From Actinomycetes bacterium (GTDB lineage: Bacteria > Actinomycetota > Acidimicrobiia > Acidimicrobiales > RAAP-2), in assembly GCA_021791615.1 (NCBI GenBank), contig JAJYWG010000090.1, positions 1 to 5,388 of the forward strand: a stretch of 5,388 nt of DNA. The letters are read 5' to 3'. Position 1 is the stretch's first letter, and each line of letters opens with the position of its first letter. This document shows, in pieces, positions 1-5,341 of the stretch. The notes under the pieces are model-generated. The model saw nothing but the letters and a program-made list of their open reading frames with translations, was not told the origin of the DNA and did not search any database. A program made the translations under genes and the position numbers.

Positions 1-95
1 TCGGCGTGCTCACCGAACGGATCGGGCGCCTGGCCGACGTCAGGATGCGGCAGCTTTGCGAGGCGCTCGAAGTCGCCGTTGACTGCGGCCGCTGA
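1..95 (+). CDS. C-terminal fragment of a MazF/PemK-family toxin (partial, 5' end outside window)
   Basis: The reading frame is open from base 3 to a TGA at 93-95 and gives 30 residues beginning GVLTERIGRLADVRMRQLCE and ending VAVDCGR. The pattern GxL(S/T)xxRMxxLCxALxxAxxC matches the last helix of MazF/PemK-type endoribonucleases, which cleave mRNA and are neutralised by a small upstream antitoxin. In this family the segment after 'IGRL' is the terminal helix packing on the SH3-like barrel. The catalytic part and the antitoxin would lie to the left of the window, so whether the gene is intact cannot be judged. The assignment rests on a short segment; another short protein with a similar amphipathic C-terminal helix remains possible. 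Confidence 0.55.
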   Translation, partial: GVLTERIGRLADVRMRQLCEALEVAVDCGR

Positions 96-136
96 GCCTC
101 CACTTCGCGGTCGCCCGCGAGCCGGCGTTCGGAGGC
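96..136 (+). terminator. Two-tier inverted repeat just after the MazF-like stop; possible terminator
   Basis: GCCTCC (96-101) pairs with GGAGGC (131-136), and inside it TCGCGG (105-110) pairs perfectly with CCGCGA (115-120) around a TCGC loop. It begins on the base after the stop codon and lies between convergent genes, which suits a bidirectional terminator. There is no T-tract on either strand, so it is not a canonical intrinsic terminator, although such hairpins are common after high-GC genes. Confidence 0.35.
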
Positions 137-205
137 ACGTGCCCGGGCATGGTCGTCGTCGTTATGGGCGCCTCACGAGGGGACGCGCCATCTGGTGGGG
201 GCGGC

Positions 206-1145
206 TCATAGGGTCTCGACTTGCCGGCATCGTTCGATCGCTTCTGCCTCGGTCAGCGATCTCGGTCGGCCTTCGGTCACTGCCTGCTGTTTGGCGTCGA
301 AGGCCCGGTTGCACAGTCCTGCGGCCCAGGCCACCGCGAGCTCGCTCGCGCTGAAGTGCCCCGTGTCGCCTGGTACGCATCGAGAAAGGCCGTCGTCTCA
401 TGGATGGTCGCTTCCGACCCGGCGCTGTTTGCAGGGTAGACGGCAGCAGCCAGGCCCGCGATCACAGGTTCGGAGGCCGCGATCGCGCTGTCCCAATCCC
501 AGACGGCCAAGAGATGATCTTCGAGCCAGTCATGTTCCCGGTGTAGATGTCACCGTGTCCAACGACGACGGGCAGCGCTGAGGCCGCCAATCTGCTCCGA
601 GCGACCCATGCTGCGTGGTCGATCCAGGCTGGCCCGCCAAGCGCGTTGAGGTCGACATCACTGTCGTCGGGCGCCGGCCAAAGTGCTGTGGCGTCGAGAT
701 CTGGAGTCATCCAGGCGGGCAACGGGTCGAGGGAAGCGACTTCGGTCGGCGGTGGTGCGAGCGCCACGAGCGTCGCCAGTGCTTCAGCGAACGGCCCCGG
801 TGTCCGTCCCGACGGCGGGTAGAGGCTGCCTCCGCTCACCATCGCCTCGGCACTCGCCGCAAGACTGCCCATCGGTTCGAGATCTATCAGCGGCTCGGGA
901 CAGGGAAAGCCCCGGTCAAAAAGGCGACGGTGCACCGCGGCGCACCCTGTCAGCCGATCAGAGCGGTGCCGGATCTTCACGACGACTTGTCGTCCGGACG
1001 CCAGCTCGACCCCAAGCACCGTCGAGAGGTGGCCGGCCGAGAAGAGCACCTGGTCGACACCGGTACCGAGGTGCCTCCGGCACCACCGGTCAAGGTCGGC
1101 AGCGCCCACCCGTACACGCCTTCCGAGAAGTTCATCCTCGGTCAC
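206..1145 (-). pseudogene. Phosphotransferase of the APH (aminoglycoside phosphotransferase-like) family, broken by two frameshifts
   Basis: The first segment (1145 down to about 534, GTG start) reads 204 residues of a kinase fold: a lysine in VVVKIRH (K57) at the expected ATP-binding position and the catalytic loop GHGDIYTGN (H197, D199, N204; HGDxxxxN motif). The frame is then lost. In the next frame, 531-361 continues as DWLEDHLLAVWDWDSA, where WDWDS is the metal-binding DxD motif that follows the catalytic loop in this family. A second shift near 360 moves to the third frame, HFSASELAVAWAAGLCNRAF onward, ending TGA at 208-206. Each junction is explained by one missing base, and the restored frames carry no other stop. 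The restored length is about 313 residues, normal for the family. Such enzymes phosphorylate small molecules such as antibiotics or sugars; the substrate is unknown here. As written, only a 227-residue product lacking the DxD motif would be made. True decay and sequencing error are both possible. Confidence 0.85.
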
Positions 1146-1349
1146 ACCGAAGTATCACATGCCATCTGAGTTAGGTGGTCCAACACTGGCGCCTAACGTC
1201 TTCGATACCTCATCGCTGACCATTGCGCGCACATCCGGCGTTCGGTGTCACCCCACCGAACTCGCACATGGTCATTCTGAGACGTCCCGTCGGTGGCGGT
1301 CCGCTCGCCTAGTATCCTTACCTTCTGTACGGAGTAAGGAGGGTGAGAA
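1146..1349. other. Divergent intergenic region between the APH-like pseudogene and vapBC
   Basis: About 200 bp without a supportable gene. It must hold the promoters for both directions. Toward the pseudogene (minus strand) there is no Shine-Dalgarno sequence before the GTG at 1145, but TGTGATACT (1159-1151) could be an extended -10 box whose start point would fall on or next to that GTG, consistent with a leaderless message. Toward vapBC there is TAGTAT/TATCCT at 1310-1318. No convincing -35 box is visible for either. Confidence 0.5.
1310..1343 (+). promoter_or_regulatory. Likely vapBC promoter/operator and ribosome binding site
   Basis: A perfect 7-bp inverted repeat, TCCTTAC (1315-1321) and GTAAGGA (1334-1340), has a 12-nt spacer, so the arm centres are 19 bp apart. 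The left arm overlaps the -10-like TAGTAT/TATCCT (1310-1318). The right arm overlaps the ribosome binding site AAGGAGGG (1336-1343), which lies 6 nt before the GTG at 1350. AbrB/MazE-fold antitoxins typically bind inverted repeats in their own promoter, alone or with the toxin, so autorepression through this site is plausible. The same arms could pair in the mRNA and mask the ribosome binding site. Confidence 0.5.
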
Positions 1350-1598
1350 GTGGACGTAGCCGCGAGAGTGACCTCGAAGGGACAAGTCACCGTACCGAAG
1401 GCGGTCCGTGACGCCCTTGGCATCGAGGATGGCGATGAGGTCGTCTTCCGCGTCGAAGGCAGCCGGGCGGTACTGGCGAAGGTCCCGGACTTCTTGGATC
1501 TCGCCGGCACGGTCCGGGTCCCGGCCGCCAAGCGCAACGTCGCGTGGGATCAGGTGATCCGTAGGACGAAGAGCGGGCGGGCGGCCGCGCGGCGGTGA
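1350..1598 (+). CDS. vapB: AbrB/MazE-fold antitoxin of a VapBC pair
   Basis: An 82-residue protein starting with GTG. Residues 4-45 form a SpoVT/AbrB swapped-hairpin DNA-binding domain, shown by ARVTSKGQVTVPKAVRDALG followed by IEDGDEVVF. This is the standard signature of AbrB-type antitoxins: two copies interlock to bind operator DNA. The tail after residue 46, including FLDLAGTVRVPAAK and ending in a basic Arg/Lys/Ala stretch, is the part that normally wraps and blocks the toxin. The start is fixed by AAGGAGGG 6 nt upstream. The stop TGA overlaps the toxin start as GTGA, giving coupled translation. The antitoxin should neutralise the PIN toxin that follows and repress the pair. Length and order are typical for VapB. 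Confidence 0.93.
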   Translation: MDVAARVTSKGQVTVPKAVRDALGIEDGDEVVFRVEGSRAVLAKVPDFLDLAGTVRVPAAKRNVAWDQVIRRTKSGRAAARR

Positions 1599-1996
1599 CG
1601 GCGTTCGTCGACACCAACGTCTTGGTCCGACATCTCACGGGTGATCCCCCGGACATGGCTGCGGCGGCGACGGAATACCTGCGCACGGAGACCGAACTGC
1701 TGCTCACCGACGTCGTCGCCGCCGAGACCGTCTACGTGCTCGAGTCCTTCTATGAGGCACCGCGCGCTCAAGTCGCCCAAGCGCTCCGTTCGCTCGTGGC
1801 CTTCGATTCGGTTGTCTGCGTAGATCCTGCCCTGCTACTCCGGGCCGTCGAGGTGTACGAGAGCGACAGGGTCGACTTTGCCGAGGCCTATCTGGTCGCG
1901 TGTGCGGAGAGCACGGGCGTACAGCGAGTCGCATCATTCGATCGTTCACTGGACCGAGTGGAGACGATCGAACGAGTCGAGCCAGTTAGCAAGTGA
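1595..1996 (+). CDS. vapC: PIN-domain ribonuclease toxin VapC
   Basis: A 133-residue protein starting with a GTG that overlaps the antitoxin stop. It is a complete PIN domain: FVDTNVLVRHL at the N-terminus carries the first acidic residue (D6), VAAETVYVLE carries E44, VDFAEAYLVA carries D94, and VASFDRSLDR carries D116. These four acidic residues coordinate the Mg2+/Mn2+ used to cleave RNA; characterised VapCs cut tRNA or the sarcin-ricin loop of 23S rRNA, but the target here cannot be inferred. All catalytic positions and the family's usual length of about 130 residues are present, so the toxin should be active when its antitoxin is lost. It is probably expressed only from the vapB promoter, at a lower level set by the 4-bp overlap. 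Confidence 0.94.
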   Translation: MTAFVDTNVLVRHLTGDPPDMAAAATEYLRTETELLLTDVVAAETVYVLESFYEAPRAQVAQALRSLVAFDSVVCVDPALLLRAVEVYESDRVDFAEAYLVACAESTGVQRVASFDRSLDRVETIERVEPVSK

Positions 1997-2068
1997 CCCC
2001 AGGCCGGCGAACTGGGATAGGTGGTCGCATCGGCGCCGCGAGTACGGGACGGTCTCGCCCCCTCAAGG
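1997..2068. other. Convergent gap between vapC and the minus-strand operon
   Basis: This 72-bp gap separates two converging transcripts. CCCAG (1998-2002) can pair with CTGGG (2012-2016) around a 9-nt loop directly after the vapC stop, but a 5-bp stem with no T-run is weak evidence for a terminator. Nothing else recognisable was seen. Confidence 0.3.
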
Positions 2069-2398
2069 TCATGCTTCGAGATCAGCGAGGAGTTTCGCCC
2101 GATGCTCCTCCAGCGCCGTGACCTCGGACCGGAGCTTCTTCAAATCGCGGTCAACCCGCGCCAACTCGGCCCGGGCGCGCCGCTGCCGATGGTCGCGGTC
2201 GTTGTGGGTGCTCTTCATGAGCTCCTCGACCTCGCGGCGCAGGAGTCTCAACCAGGGGTTGCCGTGGATGACGCCAACTCGGTACTGGAGCTGACCGGCG
2301 TCGATGGCCGCCTCGATCTCCTTCTGGGTCAGACCGAACTCCTTGCGTGCGGTCTTGTCACTGAGTGTTGCGCCTTTCCGGCTCCACTCCTCTTGCAC
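2069..2398 (-). CDS. Small putative DNA-binding protein: HTH-like N-terminus plus C-terminal coiled coil (function unknown)
   Basis: About 109 residues. Residues 10-50 contain TLSDKTARKEFGLTQKEIEA and HGNPWLRLLRREVEEL. The pattern of a short helix, turn and helix, then a hairpin-like stretch and a further helix, recalls excisionase/MerR-like winged helix-turn-helix domains, although I cannot confirm a family. Residues 60-109 are highly charged with leucines at heptad spacing (LARVDRDLKKL, VTALEEHRAKLLADL), consistent with a dimerising coiled coil. The frame is also open to a GTG at 2404, but GAGGGA (2410-2405) lies only 1 nt before that codon and 6 nt before the GTG at 2398, so 2398 is the better start. 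It sits 50 bp after the P-loop gene and is probably the last gene of that operon. It may be a regulator or DNA-docking subunit; that is inference only. Confidence 0.75.
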   Translation of the reverse strand: MQEEWSRKGATLSDKTARKEFGLTQKEIEAAIDAGQLQYRVGVIHGNPWLRLLRREVEELMKSTHNDRDHRQRRARAELARVDRDLKKLRSEVTALEEHRAKLLADLEA

Positions 2399-2404
2399 AG
2401 ACAC

Positions 2405-2410
2405 TCCCTC
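2405..2410 (-). promoter_or_regulatory. Ribosome binding site that decides the start of the HTH/coiled-coil gene
   Basis: GAGGGA on the minus strand stands 6 nt before the GTG at 2398, a normal distance. It is almost in contact with the alternative in-frame GTG at 2404, which argues against that start. Confidence 0.5.
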
Positions 2411-2448
2411 TCGTTCAGGGGAAGACCGGACGCCGTATTACCACCTCG

Positions 2449-3318
2449 CTAGACCGATCTGGACTGGACGACTCGCCGGACCTTGGCGATGGCCTTCTTC
2501 GCGCCTGGGTCGGCGGGATCTGCGAGGTTGGCCGCGACTGCGGTGATGGGTATCCGGTTGCCGCGGTATCCGAGGATGTCCGAGAAAAGTTCCTCGTCCT
2601 GGCGCAGCTTGACCAAGTTGGAGACGAGTTCGTCGGCTCTCCGGCGCTCATCCTCGTCGCGGACATTCACGATGGCGAGTTGAGCCCGTTCGATACCGAC
2701 GTAGCGCTCGCTGACCGCCCACCGCTTCGTCGGGGGAGGCGCCGGAGACTGCCGAGCATGGCCGAGCTTCTCCAGGAGTTCCGTCCGTGCAGCTTCAACC
2801 AGTTCGGGCTGAAATCGCAACATCGCGGCCAGCGGTTCCCCGACCAGTCGTCCCATCAGCTCAGCTACACCGTCTGGCGTTTCGAGTAGCCGCTCGAGGT
2901 GAGCAGCTTGCTTGCGCCGGCTGGGCCTTGGTGTGGACCGGCGGACGAAGAGTCGTTCCCGCCCATGGGGCGTTGGCGCGACGAACACCGACAGGTCAAC
3001 ACAGGAGAGAGGGCTGTCACCTTCAAGCACGACGGCCCTGGAGTACTCGACCATCAGGTCTGTCATGAAGAAGTCGTCAGTGGTGGCCGCGGCTTCCGGG
3101 AAGGTGAATAGCGCGACACCGCCGGCGCCCGCCTCGCGGTAGCGGCGCAACTCTGGCTCTGTTCGCGGCGACGTCTCTTTCGGCTCGGCCAGCCTGTTGT
3201 CCCGGCGGCAGCGCGCTACAAGGATCGGCGGGTCGACCCGCTGCAAGACACTCTCGATGAACGTGGTCTTGCCGGCTCCCTCGGGACCGGCGACATGGAT
3301 GATGGCGCGCTGTCTCAA
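2449..3318 (-). CDS. P-loop NTPase, possibly SIMIBI/MobB-like, of unknown function
   Basis: A 289-residue protein. Residues 5-20 give a first beta strand and Walker A loop, AIIHVAGPEGAGKTTF (GxxGxGKT, K17, T18). AVVLEGD (95-101) is a probable Walker B strand, followed by DLSVFVAP (108-115). Toward the C-terminus, LAIVNVRDED (214-223) and RIPITAVAANL (255-265) look like the last core strands. NVRD (218-221) sits where GTPases carry NKxD, with the lysine replaced. A middle segment (116-200) is helical and charged. The layout recalls MobB/HypB-like P-loop proteins of the SIMIBI class, but no close named family is recognised. The TTG start overlaps the preceding stop as TTGA and has GGGAG (3331-3327) 8 nt upstream, so translation is coupled to the helical-repeat gene. 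No signal peptide or membrane segment is seen, so it should act in the cytoplasm. It may power or switch the neighbouring proteins. Confidence 0.8.
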   Translation of the reverse strand: MRQRAIIHVAGPEGAGKTTFIESVLQRVDPPILVARCRRDNRLAEPKETSPRTEPELRRYREAGAGGVALFTFPEAAATTDDFFMTDLMVEYSRAVVLEGDSPLSCVDLSVFVAPTPHGRERLFVRRSTPRPSRRKQAAHLERLLETPDGVAELMGRLVGEPLAAMLRFQPELVEAARTELLEKLGHARQSPAPPPTKRWAVSERYVGIERAQLAIVNVRDEDERRRADELVSNLVKLRQDEELFSDILGYRGNRIPITAVAANLADPADPGAKKAIAKVRRVVQSRSV

Positions 3319-4535
3319 CGGCCGAGCTCCCGAGCCAGGACCCTGCTGAGGAAACCGCCGGGGCCTTCGCTTGCGGCCAGTTGCCTAATACGTTGCCGGA
3401 CTTCGCCGGATCGGCCGGCGTGTTCGGCGGCCCTCATCGTGTGCTGGTAGGCGGCCCACACATCGGCGGCAGTGATGTCGAAGCCGTCGCCTTGGGCCAG
3501 CCGCTCGAGGGCCAACAGGCCGACAGCCGCGGCGAACGCTGGTTGGTCTTCGGCCAGATCCCGGGCCGTCCGGGTGAGCGTTCTCGGATCGCACGGCCCG
3601 CTCTGGGCCAGAGCCAGCGCCTCATCGTAGAGCCCGATGTCCTTCGCCGCCGCGAACCACTTAGCCTCTTCACCGGGCGTGGTGGCCACCAGATCAGCCA
3701 ACACGTCTGCAGGCTTCTTGTGGGGGTACTTCTTGGCCACCGCTCGATATGTGGCCAGGTAGGTGCCGGCCCGGTTGGCCCGCAGACCGTAGCGGGTGTA
3801 GGCCTCGTCGACCAGCCCGGAGGAAAGCAGGATCTCCTCGCAGACGGCATCGACCGCCCCGTCGGGTGTCCACGGGTCCCGGCAGGACTCCGCGTACTGG
3901 ATGGCCTCGGCCTTGCGGCCCAGCGCGGTCAGTGCCATCACCGCCCACCGCCGGTAATGCCACATCCTCTCCGATTCCAGGATGCCGAGGATCTCCTCGT
4001 AGCGCTCGGCTCGGTACAGCGCGCTCAGGCACGCGGCTGTCCCATGGAAATGACCTCGAAGGTTCGGGTCGGAGCCACGAGCCATCCGGGTGATCCCAAC
4101 CAGGTCGTCGGCCCAGGCCGAGGCCACCTCCTTGGAGCCACACAGCTCCCCCCAATAGTCGGTCAACGTCTCGATGTAGGGAATACGGTCGGCTTCATGA
4201 GCCGCCCACAGCCTTTCCAGCCAGCGGTCGCGGGTCTTAGCGTCCGCCGGTGCGGCGGCGATCAGCGGCACCAAAGCAGAAATCGCGTTGTTCACTGCCG
4301 TGCCGATGGCCCCCGACGAGCTATCCACATGCTCCAGCGCCGGAGATAACCGCTCCAAGAGCACCACCGCACCTTCGCCCGCCAGCACCGGGTCGTGGCG
4401 GGCAACCCTCTTGATCTCGCTCACCGCCTCCTTGATCCGCCCGATCGCTGGCTGGGATCTCCACCCGAAACCATGCCGGCGAAACCGCGGCTTGAACTCC
4501 CAGCGGTAGACCCCGCTATCAGTCTTCTCGGCCAC
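3315..4535 (-). CDS. Alpha-helical repeat (TPR/HEAT-like solenoid) protein, conserved hypothetical
   Basis: About 406 residues from the GTG at 4535, or 424 from an ATG at 4589. I prefer 4535: the 18 extra residues are Gly/Arg-rich and look like read-through of the overlapping upstream gene, while VAEKTDSGVYRWEFKPRFRR has the look of a real N-terminus. The ribosome binding site there is only a G-rich run, so the choice is not certain. The N-terminal part (WEFKPRFRRHGFGWRSQPAI) is aromatic and basic. The rest is almost all helices of 15-20 residues with Ala/Leu periodicity, for example AERYEEILGILESERMWHYR, GRKAEAIQYAESC and IGLYDEALALAQSGP, consistent with a TPR-type solenoid used for protein contacts. 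There are no catalytic motifs, no membrane segments and no SWIM-type cysteine cluster. I have an impression of similar conserved hypotheticals in other high-GC bacteria, but no function. It overlaps the 104-aa gene upstream by 17 bp and the P-loop gene downstream by 4 bp. Confidence 0.82.
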   Translation of the reverse strand: MAEKTDSGVYRWEFKPRFRRHGFGWRSQPAIGRIKEAVSEIKRVARHDPVLAGEGAVVLLERLSPALEHVDSSSGAIGTAVNNAISALVPLIAAAPADAKTRDRWLERLWAAHEADRIPYIETLTDYWGELCGSKEVASAWADDLVGITRMARGSDPNLRGHFHGTAACLSALYRAERYEEILGILESERMWHYRRWAVMALTALGRKAEAIQYAESCRDPWTPDGAVDAVCEEILLSSGLVDEAYTRYGLRANRAGTYLATYRAVAKKYPHKKPADVLADLVATTPGEEAKWFAAAKDIGLYDEALALAQSGPCDPRTLTRTARDLAEDQPAFAAAVGLLALERLAQGDGFDITAADVWAAYQHTMRAAEHAGRSGEVRQRIRQLAASEGPGGFLSRVLARELGR

Positions 4536-4833
4536 GCCGCCCCCGGGAAGCCCCCGCCCCCCACCAGTCCGGCTTATCTCCCTCGTCATGCAAGAACTCC
4601 ACCGTCCGCGCCGCCCGCACCCACCCGCCGCCCGAGGACCCGCAGAACCTCCACAACTCGGCGGCCGAACGCTTGTAATGGTGGATCAGCTCGTCCAGCT
4701 CGAAAACGTTGATCTCGCCAGCATCCAGCCTGACGAACCCTTCCCTCACCCGCTCCAGGAGCAACCCCAACTGCTCCTCGTGATATGCCGCGATCAACGC
4801 TCTCGCCTCCCGACGACTGGCGCGCTCACCCAT
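4519..4833 (-). CDS. Small conserved-looking helical protein, first gene of the four-gene operon
   Basis: A 104-residue protein from the ATG at 4833. Residues 5-35 (RASRREARALIAAYHEEQLG and LLLERVREGF) form a long charged helix. LDAGEINVFELDELIHHYKR then reads like a second helical unit, followed by AAELWRFCGSSGGGW, a further helix and an Arg/Gly-rich tail. No enzyme motif, signal peptide or membrane segment is visible. The frame stays open upstream to 4947, but the extra residues are of low complexity and unlike the rest. The ATG at 4833 gives the natural start, though the nearest purine-rich run (GAGGGAGAG, 4858-4850) is farther away than usual. Its 3' end overlaps the helical-repeat gene, so the two are probably made together and the small protein may be its partner. 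I do not recognise a characterised family. Confidence 0.75.
   Translation of the reverse strand: MGERASRREARALIAAYHEEQLGLLLERVREGFVRLDAGEINVFELDELIHHYKRSAAELWRFCGSSGGGWVRAARTVEFLHDEGDKPDWWGAGASRGRRGRED
4540..4562 (-). repeat. G-tract cluster across the overlap of the first two operon genes
   Basis: On the minus (coding) strand there are runs of six G (4562-4557), five G (4555-4551) and five G (4544-4540) within 23 bases. They lie just before the preferred GTG start at 4535 and inside the end of the upstream gene. The last run may serve as a poor Shine-Dalgarno sequence. The cluster could form a G-rich structure in DNA or mRNA, and it is a place where sequencing errors could arise, though both reading frames pass through it intact. 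Confidence 0.5.
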
Positions 4834-4892
4834 CCCATCAACGGTCGTCTCTCCCTCATCCACCCAACCGAGGCTACAAGCCGTCCGCCTGT

Positions 4893-4915
4893 CACGATCA
4901 TGGCGTGGCACGATC
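4893..4915 (+). repeat. Direct repeat CACGATC upstream of the operon
   Basis: Two exact copies of CACGATC (4893-4899 and 4909-4915) lie 16 bp apart, about 60-80 bp upstream of the ATG at 4833, where a promoter and its regulator site would be expected. No convincing -10/-35 pair is visible here. Seven-base repeats can occur by chance. Confidence 0.2.
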
Positions 4916-4947
4916 CTCACCGCTCGCGCTGGCCCAGAAGAGCACAT

Positions 4948-5259
4948 TCACCCCTGGAGCCGAGCGGAGCAACAGACTGAAAGATCGGCTCACCTGACCG
5001 CGATGAGTGACCAAAGCTGAACATCGACAACGCGCCCCGAGACCGGCGGTTGGGGACACCTTGGATGGGTGAAGTTCTGCTTGAAAGGGGGCGGACCTCT
5101 TCAAGCCAAACCAAGTGGCCGAACCAATCGGGCATCTCCGGCCCTGCGAACGTCACATTCCGAGCCAGAGTCGCGGCCTCGAATTGCGCTGGCAGCCGGC
5201 GTTTGTGGCCACTCCATCCCGAGCCGCTCGCTGGCGCTATGGGGCAGGCGCCGCTAGAG
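4948..5259. other. About 310 bp without a supportable gene, between the operon and the insertion sequence
   Basis: No reading frame here has an adequate start, ribosome binding site or recognisable motif. A minus-strand frame stays open from 5321 to 4917 and includes RLPAQFEAATLARNVTFAGP and MPDWFGHLVWLEEV, which look more protein-like than its flanks. It begins inside the insertion-sequence end, so at most it could be a remnant of an interrupted gene. The region also holds an imperfect hairpin at 5079-5106. Confidence 0.4.
5079..5106. repeat. Imperfect hairpin in the intergenic region
   Basis: GCTTGAA (5079-5085) pairs with TTCAAGC (5100-5106). With one bulged C at 5099 the stem extends by AGG/CCT (5086-5088 with 5096-5098), leaving a 7-nt loop. 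There is no T-run on either side, so a terminator is possible but not shown; it could also be a protein-binding site. Confidence 0.3.
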
Positions 5260-5289
5260 TCGGCGAGTTCCACCAGTCGTTGCAACGGT

Positions 5290-5306
5290 CCGGCCATGAT
5301 GGCCGG
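5290..5306. promoter_or_regulatory. 17-bp palindrome upstream of the transposase-like gene
   Basis: CCGGCCAT and ATGGCCGG are perfect inverted arms around one G, 35 bp before the ATG at 5342. A palindrome with so small a loop is better suited to dimeric protein binding, such as transposase or repressor, than to an RNA hairpin. The role is inferred from position alone. Confidence 0.35.
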
Positions 5307-5341
5307 GTCACCCCGAAACAACGACCAGTGGAGAGACCATC

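Noticed and set aside
79..354. Plus-strand frame of 91 codons after the MazF-like stop
   Set aside because: Arg-rich translation; most of it lies antisense to the phosphotransferase C-terminus, which has family-like sequence.
615..1169. Plus-strand open frames of 163-184 codons opposite the phosphotransferase
   Set aside because: They lie antisense to a sequence with recognisable kinase motifs, and they lack a ribosome binding site or any family signature.
2021..2452. Plus-strand open frame of 143 codons opposite the HTH/coiled-coil gene
   Set aside because: The minus-strand frame has a proper ribosome binding site and helical composition; the plus frame is its mirror, with Leu-rich runs arising from antisense Glu/Lys codons.
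2365..2889. Plus-strand open frame of 174 codons opposite the P-loop gene
   Set aside because: The opposite strand carries a Walker A motif and coupled translation, so this frame is a shadow.
3381..4349. Plus-strand open frame of 322 codons opposite the helical-repeat gene
   Set aside because: It is antisense to a gene with clear protein-like composition and operon overlaps. Its own translation is Gly/Arg/Pro/His-rich without a motif, as expected of a high-GC shadow frame.
4588..4980. Plus-strand open frame of 130 codons opposite the 104-aa gene
   Set aside because: Pro/Arg/His-rich translation with no ribosome binding site; antisense to the better-supported gene.
5069..5257. Plus-strand GTG frame of 62 codons before the insertion sequence
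   Set aside because: No ribosome binding site at a normal distance and a Ser/Arg/Pro-rich translation without any motif.
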